Part shown: piece by piece, positions 1 through 8,175 of the stretch
How positions within the stretch are numbered: position 1 is the first letter of the stretch
How the letters are laid out: each line of letters opens with the position of its first letter
Assembly: GCA_037382465.1 (NCBI GenBank)
Contig: JARRPX010000015.1
Location: 18,196-82,195, forward strand
Origin: Anaerolineales bacterium
Lineage (GTDB): Bacteria > Chloroflexota > Anaerolineae > Anaerolineales > E44-bin32
Direction of reading: 5' to 3'
DNA: 64,000 bases
Notes under the pieces: generated by a model
The model's input: only the letters and a program-made list of their open reading frames with translations
Database searches by the model: none
Told to the model about the DNA's origin: nothing
Translations under genes and position numbers: made by a program

Positions 1-518
1 AATCCCTGGACATTCCCCTCGGTTTTGCGATTTTAGCCGAGACCAATAAACCGCAGAAATTGCTGGACGTTGCCGATAACTTCAGCGCAGCGATGGAAAG
101 ACAAGGAATCGGAGAAGCTGAGGTCAGCGAGCAGGAGTTCGGAACAATATATGACCTGGTGAACATGTTCAATGGAGATTCGATCCTCACCTACGGCGTC
201 AGTGATGATCGTCTGATGATCGGATCGTCGCTCGATATCCTTGCTGATCTGTTCGACGGTGGTCCGTCCCTTGCGGACAGCGATAGTTATCAGGACATTT
301 GGAAAGAATTCCCGAAGAACATGGCTCCCGTGGTGTACGTAGACATCGAAGGTTTGATCGGACAGCTTCGGGAGGTGATGGAGCCCTGGGAACGGGAAGA
401 TTTCGACGAGGAAGCTGGTGAAGTCCTGGCTGCGATGAAATTCTTCGCTGCAGCAGCAGCGCCAATGAAAGGCAATATTGGTAGAGCCACTTTTATCCTG
501 TTTGTTGAAACCGAATAA
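1..518 (+). CDS. DUF3352-like protein, C-terminal part (5' end outside window)
   Basis: The reading frame is open from base 3, so the gene begins before the window; the first possible start inside it (TTG at 60) is probably not the real one. The visible C-terminal part, about 170 residues, contains the stretch ISDDRLMIGSS-like (here VSDDRLMIGSSLDI), a pattern I associate with DUF3352 proteins, which are envelope proteins of unknown function. No catalytic motif or membrane span is visible in this part. It is followed after 59 bases by a membrane protein on the same strand. Family assignment is by eye and moderate; the strand and frame are secure because of the long open frame running off the edge. 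Confidence 0.55.
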   Translation, partial: SLDIPLGFAILAETNKPQKLLDVADNFSAAMERQGIGEAEVSEQEFGTIYDLVNMFNGDSILTYGVSDDRLMIGSSLDILADLFDGGPSLADSDSYQDIWKEFPKNMAPVVYVDIEGLIGQLREVMEPWEREDFDEEAGEVLAAMKFFAAAAAPMKGNIGRATFILFVETE

Positions 519-577
519 GCACGTCAATCTCCGTATCTCGTGCGATCCCGGAACTGCGACCGGTTCATTTCAGTGGA

Positions 578-1327
578 TTGCACGAGATTGTTGTAGATAT
601 CGAAGAAAAGGGTATTTCACGCAAGAATTATCCCAGAACAGAGCGCCCGGCTTGGTTCTTTCCTGCTGCCGTCTGTGTAATCTTCATGATGGCGAATTTA
701 GCCTGCAGCCTTCCGGCGGTCTTGAAAGATACGGTTGTGGATGACATCGTTCTGGATGCGCTTGGCCCGATAGGCCAATCGCTATACCTGCTTGCCGCCA
801 TCGGCGGCGCGCTTTTACTCTTCGCGGGTTGGAAAATTTATCGTTTCATCGTCGCTTTACCCGGATTCTTTATCGGGGCAATGCTCGGTGTGCAGATCGC
901 TTTCCATCTGGATCAGAGCGGGTGGATCGCACTACTTGCCCTGCTCGTCGGTGGGATGATCGGTGCCTGGCTCGCCCTGGCGGTTCACGATCTCGCCATC
1001 TTCGTCATCGGAGTGGTAGGAGGCATCTTGCTCGCCGACACGCTGTGGGGAGTGTTTTCGACGACAGATCCAACGTTGTTGTTCGAAGTCGGCGCAGGAA
1101 TCGCAGGTGGGATACTGCTGTTGGTGATGTCCAGAGCCTGGATGATGCTGCTTTCAGCCGCAGTCGGGGCGGTGATGTTCGTCTGGGGCGTGCAGATCAG
1201 TTTGGTCTATGCTCTGCTTTTCTTCATTCTGGGGATCGTCGTGCAATCGCTGTTGTCACGTGCAATGGGGGAACGGGCGTACGAGCAAGCGTCTGAGGCG
1301 GAACATCCTCCGATGATAAACGAATAA
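578..1327 (+). CDS. Multi-span membrane protein, DUF4203-like
   Basis: The 249-residue product has seven or eight hydrophobic segments, beginning about residue 26 and then nearly continuous from residue 60 to 235, with many Gly-rich membrane stretches (for example GGMIGAWLALAV). The spacing resembles the 7-TM DUF4203/TM7SF3-like fold, but no diagnostic motif was found. The only start that keeps the first span is TTG at 578, without a convincing ribosome-binding site; the next Met is inside the first hydrophobic segment. A sequence LACS at the end of that segment looks like a lipobox, but the basic, 25-residue head before it argues for a membrane anchor. Function unknown. A strong terminator follows. 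Confidence 0.6.
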   Translation: MHEIVVDIEEKGISRKNYPRTERPAWFFPAAVCVIFMMANLACSLPAVLKDTVVDDIVLDALGPIGQSLYLLAAIGGALLLFAGWKIYRFIVALPGFFIGAMLGVQIAFHLDQSGWIALLALLVGGMIGAWLALAVHDLAIFVIGVVGGILLADTLWGVFSTTDPTLLFEVGAGIAGGILLLVMSRAWMMLLSAAVGAVMFVWGVQISLVYALLFFILGIVVQSLLSRAMGERAYEQASEAEHPPMINE

Positions 1328-1369
1328 AGGCAGCCTTCTTGATTCCGCAGGATCGTTCGTATAATTTGT

Positions 1370-1397
1370 AAGGGCTCACGCACGTGAGCCCTTTTTT
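1370..1397 (+). terminator. Intrinsic terminator after the 578-1327 gene
   Basis: A perfect 10-bp stem (AAGGGCTCAC at 1370-1379 and GTGAGCCCTT at 1384-1393) with a 4-base loop is followed by a T run. It lies between two convergent genes. The left arm is preceded by few As, so it should work best for the rightward gene and only weakly for the leftward phosphohexomutase gene. Confidence 0.85.
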
Positions 1398-1424
1398 CAT
1401 TTTAAATTTATCCTCGTTCTGCAC

Positions 1425-2876
1425 TTACTCTGCTAATGACCCGCCAAAATCCAGCAGCGCTTGTACTTCATCCGAATTGGGGGCTTCGGCGTAGATGCGC
1501 AGCACCGGTTCCGTGCCGGAAGGTCTGATCAAAAGCCAGGAGTCATCCTCGAGGATGTATTTCACACCATCGAGCGTGTTGACTTCGCTTACCTTTACGT
1601 CGCCGATTTTATCCGGCGCAGTACTGGCAAGCTGCCGGACCAAACGAGGTTTCTCGATCGGACGGGACAAGCGTAGATCGAGGCGGGCGTACTGGATCGG
1701 CCCTGCTTCCTTCAGGAGTTCGTCGACCAATACGTTGAGTGGCTTTCCGGTCACCGCCACCATTTCGACCAGCATCAAGCCCATGAGGATTCCATCGCCC
1801 TCGGGGATGTGGCCTTTGAAGGAAATCCCTCCCGATTCCTCGCCGCCGATGAGCACATCGTCGCGAAGCATGTGTTCTGCAATGTAGTTGAAACCCACAG
1901 GAGTCTCGATTACCTCCAGGTTGTAGCGGCGCGCGAGGCGATTGATCATCTGTGTCGTCGAGACGGTTTTCACTACTTTGCCGGTAAAGCCGTGGTGTTC
2001 AACCAGATGTTTGAGTGCCAAGGCCATGATGCGGTGTGGATCGACAAACTGTCCCCTGCCATCCATGGCGCCGATGCGATCGGCATCCCCGTCTGTGGCC
2101 AGGCCAAGTTGGCCATGCCCTGCGGCAATGGCGCCTGCCAGTGCTCCCAGGTAGCGGGCGATGGGCTCAGGATGGATTCCGCCGAACCCGGGATTCATTT
2201 CCCCCCGCACCTCGAAAACCTCACAACCGGTTCCCTGCAGAATGCCTTTGATCTGTCCTCGCCCCGAGCCGAACATCGAATCGACGACAATGTGTTGCGG
2301 ATTGTCGGCGATGGAATCGAAATCGATGAGTGAACGCAGATGATCGTAGTAGGCCGGCGTCGGATTGTAGCGTTCGATGAGGCCCGCTTCCCGCGCGCTT
2401 TCGTATTCCATCAAGTTGGGTCCCCGGCCCCGGGCCTCGTTGTCGTTCAGGTACACCTCGACCCGCCGGCACTGTTCCCGCATCGCGGATCCGCCGTATG
2501 CGGCTTTCAGTTTGACGCCGTTGTACCGCGGTGGGTTGTGGGATGCAGTGATCATCAACCCGGCGATCGCGCCGAGATGCCTGACTGAATAGGAAATCGT
2601 AGGCGAGGGAACGTCGGCGGAGGTGAGGTACACCTTGTAGCCGTTGGCAGCGAGTACGCGCGCGGCTTCGACAGCGAAGCGATCGGAGAGAAAGCGGGTG
2701 TCGAAACCTACGACCATACGTTTCGGGTCGGGCTGCACGCCGCTGGTCATGCCGTTGAGCCATTCCGCCGAGGCGACGGCGTCCGCAATCGCCTGGGCTA
2801 CGAGACGTAGATTGTGAAAAGTAAATGTGTCTGAGATTACGGCACGCCAACCGTCGGTACCGAAATGAATGGGCAT
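1425..2876 (-). CDS. Phosphoglucomutase/phosphomannomutase family protein
   Basis: This 483-residue enzyme belongs to the alpha-D-phosphohexomutase family, which moves phosphate between the 1- and 6-positions of hexoses. The four family motifs are in order: the active-site serine loop TASHNPP (Ser112), the metal-binding DGDADR (262-267), the sugar loop GEESGG (345-350) and the phosphate loop RPSGTEP (451-457). Length is normal. The ATG start has a TAGGAG ribosome-binding site and a clear promoter upstream (2909-2937). Whether it prefers glucose or mannose phosphate cannot be read from the sequence. It lies downstream of the glycerate kinase gene but has its own promoter in the gap. Confidence 0.93.
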   Translation of the reverse strand: MPIHFGTDGWRAVISDTFTFHNLRLVAQAIADAVASAEWLNGMTSGVQPDPKRMVVGFDTRFLSDRFAVEAARVLAANGYKVYLTSADVPSPTISYSVRHLGAIAGLMITASHNPPRYNGVKLKAAYGGSAMREQCRRVEVYLNDNEARGRGPNLMEYESAREAGLIERYNPTPAYYDHLRSLIDFDSIADNPQHIVVDSMFGSGRGQIKGILQGTGCEVFEVRGEMNPGFGGIHPEPIARYLGALAGAIAAGHGQLGLATDGDADRIGAMDGRGQFVDPHRIMALALKHLVEHHGFTGKVVKTVSTTQMINRLARRYNLEVIETPVGFNYIAEHMLRDDVLIGGEESGGISFKGHIPEGDGILMGLMLVEMVAVTGKPLNVLVDELLKEAGPIQYARLDLRLSRPIEKPRLVRQLASTAPDKIGDVKVSEVNTLDGVKYILEDDSWLLIRPSGTEPVLRIYAEAPNSDEVQALLDFGGSLAE

Positions 2877-2908
2877 ACAGACTCCTAGCGGGATGATTGG
2901 GCGGCGGG

Positions 2909-2937
2909 ATTGTAACAGCAGGTAAGGCGATGGTCAA
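2909..2937 (-). promoter_or_regulatory. Sigma70-type promoter of the phosphohexomutase gene
   Basis: Read on the minus strand: TTGACC, 17 bp, TACAAT. The -10 element lies about 32 bases before the ATG at 2876, leaving room for the TAGGAG ribosome-binding site. Confidence 0.7.
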
Positions 2938-2971
2938 CCGGCGGAATGGTCATGGCGGCGGTTTCCCTTGA

Positions 2972-4267
2972 TCAGGCGGATGTGTACTTGAGACCGACGA
3001 CGAGATCGTTGAGGTTGGTTCCACTGGGACCGGTTATCAGCAAAGACCCCAACGCCTCATGGAAGGGGAAGGAATCGTTATTGCCGAGCGCTCCTTCCGG
3101 ATCCAGGCCGAGTCGGCGGGCGCGGGGAATGCTGTCTCCTGTAACGATCGCGCCGGCGCCCGGAGTGGGGCCATCGACTCCGTCTGTAGCCAGCGCCATC
3201 ACTGCGCAACCGGGAGTCCCTTCAAGCTTCAGGGCAGCGGCAAGGGCAAGTTCTTGATTGCGGCCTCCGCGTCCATCCCCCCGAATATCGACGGTGGTCT
3301 CGCCTCCCGCGAGCAGACATGCTGGACCGGATGTCCGCAGCAGGCTGTTGGCCATCCGCCTTCCCGCGCTGCGCGCTTCTCCTTCCAATCGCTGGGTGAG
3401 GACTCGCGTGGGAAACCCTAATTCGCGGGCTTTTTCCCGTGCTGCGTGAACGACCAGGCGGTTGTTACCGATGACGATGTTTTTGGGTGGAGACGTCCGG
3501 GGCAGGGATTTTCGGCTTTGGCGCAGTGTGCGCTGGATGCTTTCCGGGATCCGGCTCCACAAATGGTACTGCTCCAAGATAGCACGAGCTTGTTCGGGTG
3601 TCGGCGCACGAAGCACGGTGGGTCCGGAGGCGATTGCGGAGAGGCGATCGCCTATCACGTCGGAGAGGATCAAGGATACGACCCTGGCGGGTGCAGCCAT
3701 TCGGGCCAGGCCTCCCGCTTTGATCCGGGAGATGGCGCGGCGGACGACGTTGATGGATTCGATCGGCGCGCCGGATTTCAACATAAGCGAATTGATCCTG
3801 CGTATGTCTTCCAGGTCGATTCCCGGGCGGGGAAGCTCGAGCATGGCCGATCCGCCGCCCGAGATCAGCGCCAGGACGAGATCGTCCGCCGCCGTATCGG
3901 CGAGCATTACGGCGACCGCACGACCCGCATCCAAACTGCCCTGGTCCGGCAGTGGGTGCCCCGTTTGGAAGACCTGCAATCCGCGCGGGAGCGGTCCTTC
4001 AAATTCCTTCGGTGCGGCGATCAGACCTTCCGCGAATGGACGATCGAGGATATGTACTACGGCCCGGCTCATTGCGGGAGATGCCTTTCCAAAGGCAACG
4101 AGGAAGAACCGGTCGATCGAGTTCCGCCGGATCGTCAGGTCATCGATCTGCAGCGCGTCATCGCACAGGCTCAGCTTGCGGCGGATCAATGCGTCCGGAT
4201 CTGCCACCGCCATCGCTGCGCTGCGAATGGACTTCAAATGAGCCAAATGGTCACGATATTTCAACAT
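2972..4267 (-). CDS. Glycerate 2-kinase (MOFRL/DUF4147 family)
   Basis: The 431-residue product matches the two-part glycerate 2-kinase family: an N-terminal DUF4147 domain with the GKAS segment, the GHPLPD motif and the LISGGGSA nucleotide/substrate loop, then a C-terminal MOFRL domain with ATDGVDG and NNDS. The family phosphorylates D-glycerate at C2, feeding serine-pathway or sugar-acid breakdown products into glycolysis. It is cytosolic. The start at 4267 lacks a strong ribosome-binding site, so the first few residues are uncertain. It lies between a phosphohexomutase and a sugar-type solute-binding lipoprotein, and the window also carries a uronate cluster (40056-44295), all consistent with sugar-acid use. 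Confidence 0.9.
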   Translation of the reverse strand: MLKYRDHLAHLKSIRSAAMAVADPDALIRRKLSLCDDALQIDDLTIRRNSIDRFFLVAFGKASPAMSRAVVHILDRPFAEGLIAAPKEFEGPLPRGLQVFQTGHPLPDQGSLDAGRAVAVMLADTAADDLVLALISGGGSAMLELPRPGIDLEDIRRINSLMLKSGAPIESINVVRRAISRIKAGGLARMAAPARVVSLILSDVIGDRLSAIASGPTVLRAPTPEQARAILEQYHLWSRIPESIQRTLRQSRKSLPRTSPPKNIVIGNNRLVVHAAREKARELGFPTRVLTQRLEGEARSAGRRMANSLLRTSGPACLLAGGETTVDIRGDGRGGRNQELALAAALKLEGTPGCAVMALATDGVDGPTPGAGAIVTGDSIPRARRLGLDPEGALGNNDSFPFHEALGSLLITGPSGTNLNDLVVGLKYTSA

Positions 4268-4378
4268 ACGTTTACATGGATGAGTGAATATCGACGATCC
4301 TCAGTATCTTCGCAGGATCCGATGTGCTCTACGATGAGCCGGCAGTAAAACCCGCGCGGTAGCAGTGGATCGTCTTGA

Positions 4379-5665
4379 TTATTCCGTCTGGCCGCTGGCG
4401 ATCGATTGTGCGACACTGACTGCTGCGTTGGATGGCTTTACCCCATCACGAATTACCGCGACGATGGCATCGCGGATGGGCGGCCCAAATACGGCCAGCG
4501 TTTCTGGCGGAAGTTCAGGCCGCATGATGGTTACCAGGCTGCTGGCCAGGGATGTTTCCGGACCTTCCGGCCACTGGGATAAAGCCAGGTTTGTCGGCGG
4601 CAGCATACCCAGGGCGTGTGTCCATGGGCCGAGGAATTCCGGATCCGTGAGCCAGTCGATCATCTGCGCCGCCAGTTCCTGGTTATCGCTGTCGTTGTCG
4701 ACGATGGCCAAGGACCACGTTTTCGCGAACCCAATACCGGGTTCTGTTTGCGTCGGCAGTGGGACGGCGGAGAGGACACGCAGATCGCTTTCCAGGAGGA
4801 ATTCATCCAACGGAGCGACCGCACTGGTCGCTCGTTCTGCGACAAGCGCCTGCCAGGTTTCGGTTGCGCTGGCATATTGAAGAGCGGCCGTCGATAAGAT
4901 ATCAGAGTTCCAGGCCGAGTCGTAGAAAGTAAGAACTTCGGTCAACACGATGGGATCGAGTGCCGGATCGCCGGCATCGTCGACGAGAGAACCGTCGAGC
5001 GCCAGGTACTGTGCGAGGCTGAAACTCGCCGCTGGATCGTTGGCCGGAAAAAGGAACGATTCAGGTCCGGCGAGGATGTTGGACCAGGTCATCGGCGGTG
5101 TTTGGAAGAGAAAGGTGCGATAGGCCAGAATTTCGGTTTCGCTGGCGATCGGACGGCCGTAGAAGCTTCCCTCGATTCGAGCGATGGAGACCGTGTGGTC
5201 GTACCAGGCGGGAGACGCCGGCGCTTCGAGGAACGTTTCGAGGGGCAGGATCAGGCCGTCGATTGCAGCCGCTCGAAGGCTTTCCGGGGTAAGACTGATG
5301 ATGTCCGGTGTTACACTCGGTGCAGCGACCATGGCGGTCGCCAGACTTTGATACAAGCCTCCAACCCCCGTTTCCTCCTTGATGCGAATTTCCACCTCCA
5401 CGCCGGAATGACTGCTTTCAAACAAATCCAGGCGTTGCCGCAGCAGCATACCGGCCGGACTGCCATCGTCCGGATCGAATGCAGGCGCCAGCCAAAGCCG
5501 CAAGACGTTATCAGCTGGTTGAGGTGACTCAGTCGGGGTGGCGGTTCGAATTTGCTCAGAAGGAGCCGGCGTCATCAATTCAGGTCCGTTCGTTTCTTCG
5601 GCTGGAACGCAAGCAGAAACAAGCAGGACCGAGATTACGAGGAAAGTGCGGTGTAATTTACTCAT
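4379..5665 (-). CDS. Extracellular solute-binding lipoprotein (ABC sugar-type)
   Basis: The product has a short basic head, a hydrophobic stretch and the lipobox LVSAC, then a Thr/Pro-rich linker and a mature part typical of family 1 solute-binding proteins (for example LRLWLAPAFD near the start and repeated aromatic ligand-binding segments). I take the ATG at 5665 (MSKLHR) as the start; an in-frame ATG at 5686 would add seven residues before the signal peptide. No permease or ATPase gene lies beside it, which is unusual for this family, so the transporter partner must be elsewhere or it has a sensing role. Its 5' end is close to the divergent uvrC promoter. Confidence 0.82.
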   Translation of the reverse strand: MSKLHRTFLVISVLLVSACVPAEETNGPELMTPAPSEQIRTATPTESPQPADNVLRLWLAPAFDPDDGSPAGMLLRQRLDLFESSHSGVEVEIRIKEETGVGGLYQSLATAMVAAPSVTPDIISLTPESLRAAAIDGLILPLETFLEAPASPAWYDHTVSIARIEGSFYGRPIASETEILAYRTFLFQTPPMTWSNILAGPESFLFPANDPAASFSLAQYLALDGSLVDDAGDPALDPIVLTEVLTFYDSAWNSDILSTAALQYASATETWQALVAERATSAVAPLDEFLLESDLRVLSAVPLPTQTEPGIGFAKTWSLAIVDNDSDNQELAAQMIDWLTDPEFLGPWTHALGMLPPTNLALSQWPEGPETSLASSLVTIMRPELPPETLAVFGPPIRDAIVAVIRDGVKPSNAAVSVAQSIASGQTE

Positions 5666-5793
5666 GTCCACGGCATTATACTGCATACTTCGGAAAGTGG
5701 ATTTTAGCGATTTGAAAGCAGCGGAGGCTGCATCCTTCGTGCGAAGACGGCGGTTGAAAGTACATATGCGCCATCAGCATTGTGGAATGGATG

Positions 5794-5802
5794 TGCTAGA
5801 AT
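5794..5802 (+). promoter_or_regulatory. Extended -10 promoter of uvrC, leaderless arrangement
   Basis: TGC followed by TAGAAT forms an extended -10 element whose last base is 8 nt before the ATG at 5811. No ribosome-binding site precedes that ATG and no good -35 is present, so transcription would begin at or next to the start codon. Confidence 0.5.
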
Positions 5803-5810
5803 TTGACTCG

Positions 5811-7670
5811 ATGGCAGCATCCGATCAGATCCAGCCGATCCTGGAAGGGATCCCCTCCAAGCCGGGTTGTTACTTGATGAAGGATGCGCGCGGGCAGGTG
5901 ATCTACGTCGGTAAGGCCGTCAACCTGCGCAACCGCGTGCGTTCCTACTTCCATGCCTCCGCGTCACACAGTCGGAAAGTCAGCGAAATGATCGAGCACA
6001 TCGCCGACATTGAGTGGATCGTTGTCGGCTCGGAACTCGAAGCTTTGATCCTCGAAATGACACTGATCAAGCGCTATCGCCCCAAGTACAACGTACGCCT
6101 GAAGGACGACAAGCGTTATCCGTACATCAAGGTCCATTGGGCCGATCCTTTTCCGAAGGTGACAGTGACCCGCCGCGTACGCGACGACGGCTCCCGCTAT
6201 TTCGGGCCCTACACCAGCGTGTGGGCCGTACATCAAACGCTGGATGTCCTGCGGAAGATATTTCCATACCTGACGTGTGACCGCCATATCACCGGGGAAG
6301 ATTTACGGGCCTGTTTGTACTACGATATTAAGCTCTGTGCAGGACCCTGCATCGGCGCCATCGATAAAGCCGCCTACCGCAAGATGATCGATCACCTTTG
6401 CCGATTCCTGCAGGGTCAGACCGCACCCGTGGTTGAAAACCTGGAAGCAGAGATGCAGTGCGCTTCTGCCGGCATGGATTATGAACGCGCAGCCGTCATT
6501 CGAGATCAGTTGCAAGCCATCGAGAAGGTCGTCGAACAGCAGAAAGTCGTCCTGCAGGAGAAGGTCGACTCGGACGTCATCGCTTTTGCCAGGGACGATC
6601 GCGACGCTTGTGTGCAGGTTTTCTTCATTCGCGCCGGCCGGTTGATCGGGCGAGAATATTTCGTGTTGGAGGGCACACATCAAGCGGATGACGTCGATCT
6701 CGTGCAGTCCTTCGTGAAACAATTCTATGCCGATGCGGCTCACATACCCCAACGTGTACTGCTGCCCACCGAAATCGAAGAGAGTCAGATCATCGAAAGG
6801 TGGCTTTACCAGCGCCGGGGTGGGAAGAAAGTCCGCCTCGTCGTTCCCCGCCGCGGGAAGAAAAGGGATCTGGTGCGGCTGGCCACCGAGAACGCCGCTG
6901 AGACGTTGGCCGCCCTGCGCGCACAGTGGGAAGCCGATCGCAGCAAACACGTCGAAGCCGTGGCGGAATTACAGACTGCGCTTGCCCTGTCCAAACCTCC
7001 CAACCGCATCGAATGCTACGACATATCGAACATCCAGGGCACGGCGGCCGCAGGCTCGATGGTCGTTTTTGAACAAGGCACGCCAAATAAACAGCTCTAT
7101 CGTAAATTCACGGTAAAAACCGTCAAAGGTCAGGATGATTTTGCCAGCATGGAAGAGGTGCTCGACCGTCGATTCCGGCGTTGGAAGATCGCCGACGAAG
7201 AAGCGCGTAAACCCGGCGGGAAACGCGACGCTTCTTTTGGTTTCTTGCCGGATTTATTGATCGTCGATGGGGGCAAAGGACAGCTGGGCCGTGCGGTAAA
7301 AGTGCTGGATCAATATGATCTCTCGGGCGAGGTTCCCGTCGTTGGCCTGGCCAAAGAGCACGAAGAGCTGTTCCTGCCGGATAATCCCGATCCCGTGTTG
7401 CTGCCGCGCCGGTCCGAGGCGCTCTACCTCATCCAGCGCATCCGGGACGAAGCCCATCGTTTCGCACTGAAGCACCACCAAACGCAGCGACGCCGCTCCG
7501 GTTTGTCGTCCAAACTGGATCACATTACCGGAATCGGCCCTGCGCGTCGAAAAGCGCTGATTCGGGTTTTTGGTGATGTGGAACGTATTCGCCGGGCGAA
7601 AGTGGAAGAGTTGATGCAGGTCCCCGGAATCAGCCGTGGACTGGCCGAGCGCGTAAAGGCAGAGCTGTAG
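5811..7670 (+). CDS. uvrC: Excinuclease ABC subunit C
   Basis: This is the nuclease subunit of nucleotide excision repair, which cuts on both sides of UvrB-bound lesions. The 619-residue product shows the N-terminal GIY-YIG domain (GCYLMKD then VIYVGKA), a central UVR helix pair that contacts UvrB (near MDYERAAVIRDQL), the RNase-H-like C-terminal nuclease domain starting at ECYDISNIQG, and a terminal double helix-hairpin-helix (GIGPARRKAL and VPGISRGLA). The frame is open further upstream to 5538, but that extension would overlap the signal peptide of the divergent lipoprotein gene and has no homologous look; the family starts a few residues before the GIY domain, as the ATG at 5811 does (ATG at 5787 is an alternative). 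Confidence 0.96.
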   Translation: MAASDQIQPILEGIPSKPGCYLMKDARGQVIYVGKAVNLRNRVRSYFHASASHSRKVSEMIEHIADIEWIVVGSELEALILEMTLIKRYRPKYNVRLKDDKRYPYIKVHWADPFPKVTVTRRVRDDGSRYFGPYTSVWAVHQTLDVLRKIFPYLTCDRHITGEDLRACLYYDIKLCAGPCIGAIDKAAYRKMIDHLCRFLQGQTAPVVENLEAEMQCASAGMDYERAAVIRDQLQAIEKVVEQQKVVLQEKVDSDVIAFARDDRDACVQVFFIRAGRLIGREYFVLEGTHQADDVDLVQSFVKQFYADAAHIPQRVLLPTEIEESQIIERWLYQRRGGKKVRLVVPRRGKKRDLVRLATENAAETLAALRAQWEADRSKHVEAVAELQTALALSKPPNRIECYDISNIQGTAAAGSMVVFEQGTPNKQLYRKFTVKTVKGQDDFASMEEVLDRRFRRWKIADEEARKPGGKRDASFGFLPDLLIVDGGKGQLGRAVKVLDQYDLSGEVPVVGLAKEHEELFLPDNPDPVLLPRRSEALYLIQRIRDEAHRFALKHHQTQRRRSGLSSKLDHITGIGPARRKALIRVFGDVERIRRAKVEELMQVPGISRGLAERVKAEL

Positions 7671-7688
7671 GCGCAAATGGAGGCGCAG

Positions 7689-8063
7689 ATGCGTGTTGCC
7701 TGGATCGTTGATGACGACGACGAAATGAGTCAAGCTGTAAGCTTGATGTTGAAGCTGCTGGACTATTCCTGTGAGATCTTTCGTGATGCACGCAGTACTG
7801 GCCGACAAATGCTGCAGGGCCGCAAACCGGACGTCTTCATTCTGGACATCAACATGCCGAATGTGTCGGGAATTGACTTGCTTCAATTCATTCGTTCACG
7901 CCAGGGTTTCCAACATATCCCGGTGGTGATGCTGTCTTCCGAAACCACTGACGCCCAGGTGGATGAAGCCATGCGGGTCGGTGCGGATGCGTTCGTTTTC
8001 AAACCGGTAACGCTGGAAGAATTGGAAGAGGCGTTGGATCGAGCGATTCACAAGCGCTTATGA
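7689..8063 (+). CDS. Single-domain response regulator (CheY-like receiver)
   Basis: A 124-residue stand-alone receiver domain. It has the acidic pocket DDDD (8-11), the phosphoacceptor Asp53 in ILDINMP, the Ser/Thr position in MLSSE (83-84) and the conserved Lys105 in FKP. There is no output domain, so it probably acts through protein contact, or passes phosphate within a relay. I prefer the ATG at 7689 because GGAGG sits five bases before it; the ATG at 7677 would put that site inside the gene. It follows uvrC by 18 bases and may be cotranscribed with it. The cognate kinase is not adjacent. Confidence 0.88.
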   Translation: MRVAWIVDDDDEMSQAVSLMLKLLDYSCEIFRDARSTGRQMLQGRKPDVFILDINMPNVSGIDLLQFIRSRQGFQHIPVVMLSSETTDAQVDEAMRVGADAFVFKPVTLEELEEALDRAIHKRL

Positions 8064-8175
8064 ATGTGGTATACCAATCATTCTTCCCCTGATGATGAAG
8101 ATCACCTTTATAATCTACAGCCCGTTTCGCTGCACTTTACTAAACAATGGATCAATAATTTAGGAGCCTTGGAAC

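Noticed and set aside
3446..4348. A 300-codon open frame on the plus strand, opposite glycerate kinase
   Set aside because: It lacks family character and a ribosome-binding site, and the minus-strand gene is well supported by motifs.
5538..5810. N-terminal extension of uvrC
   Set aside because: It overlaps the signal peptide region of the divergent lipoprotein and has no UvrC similarity.
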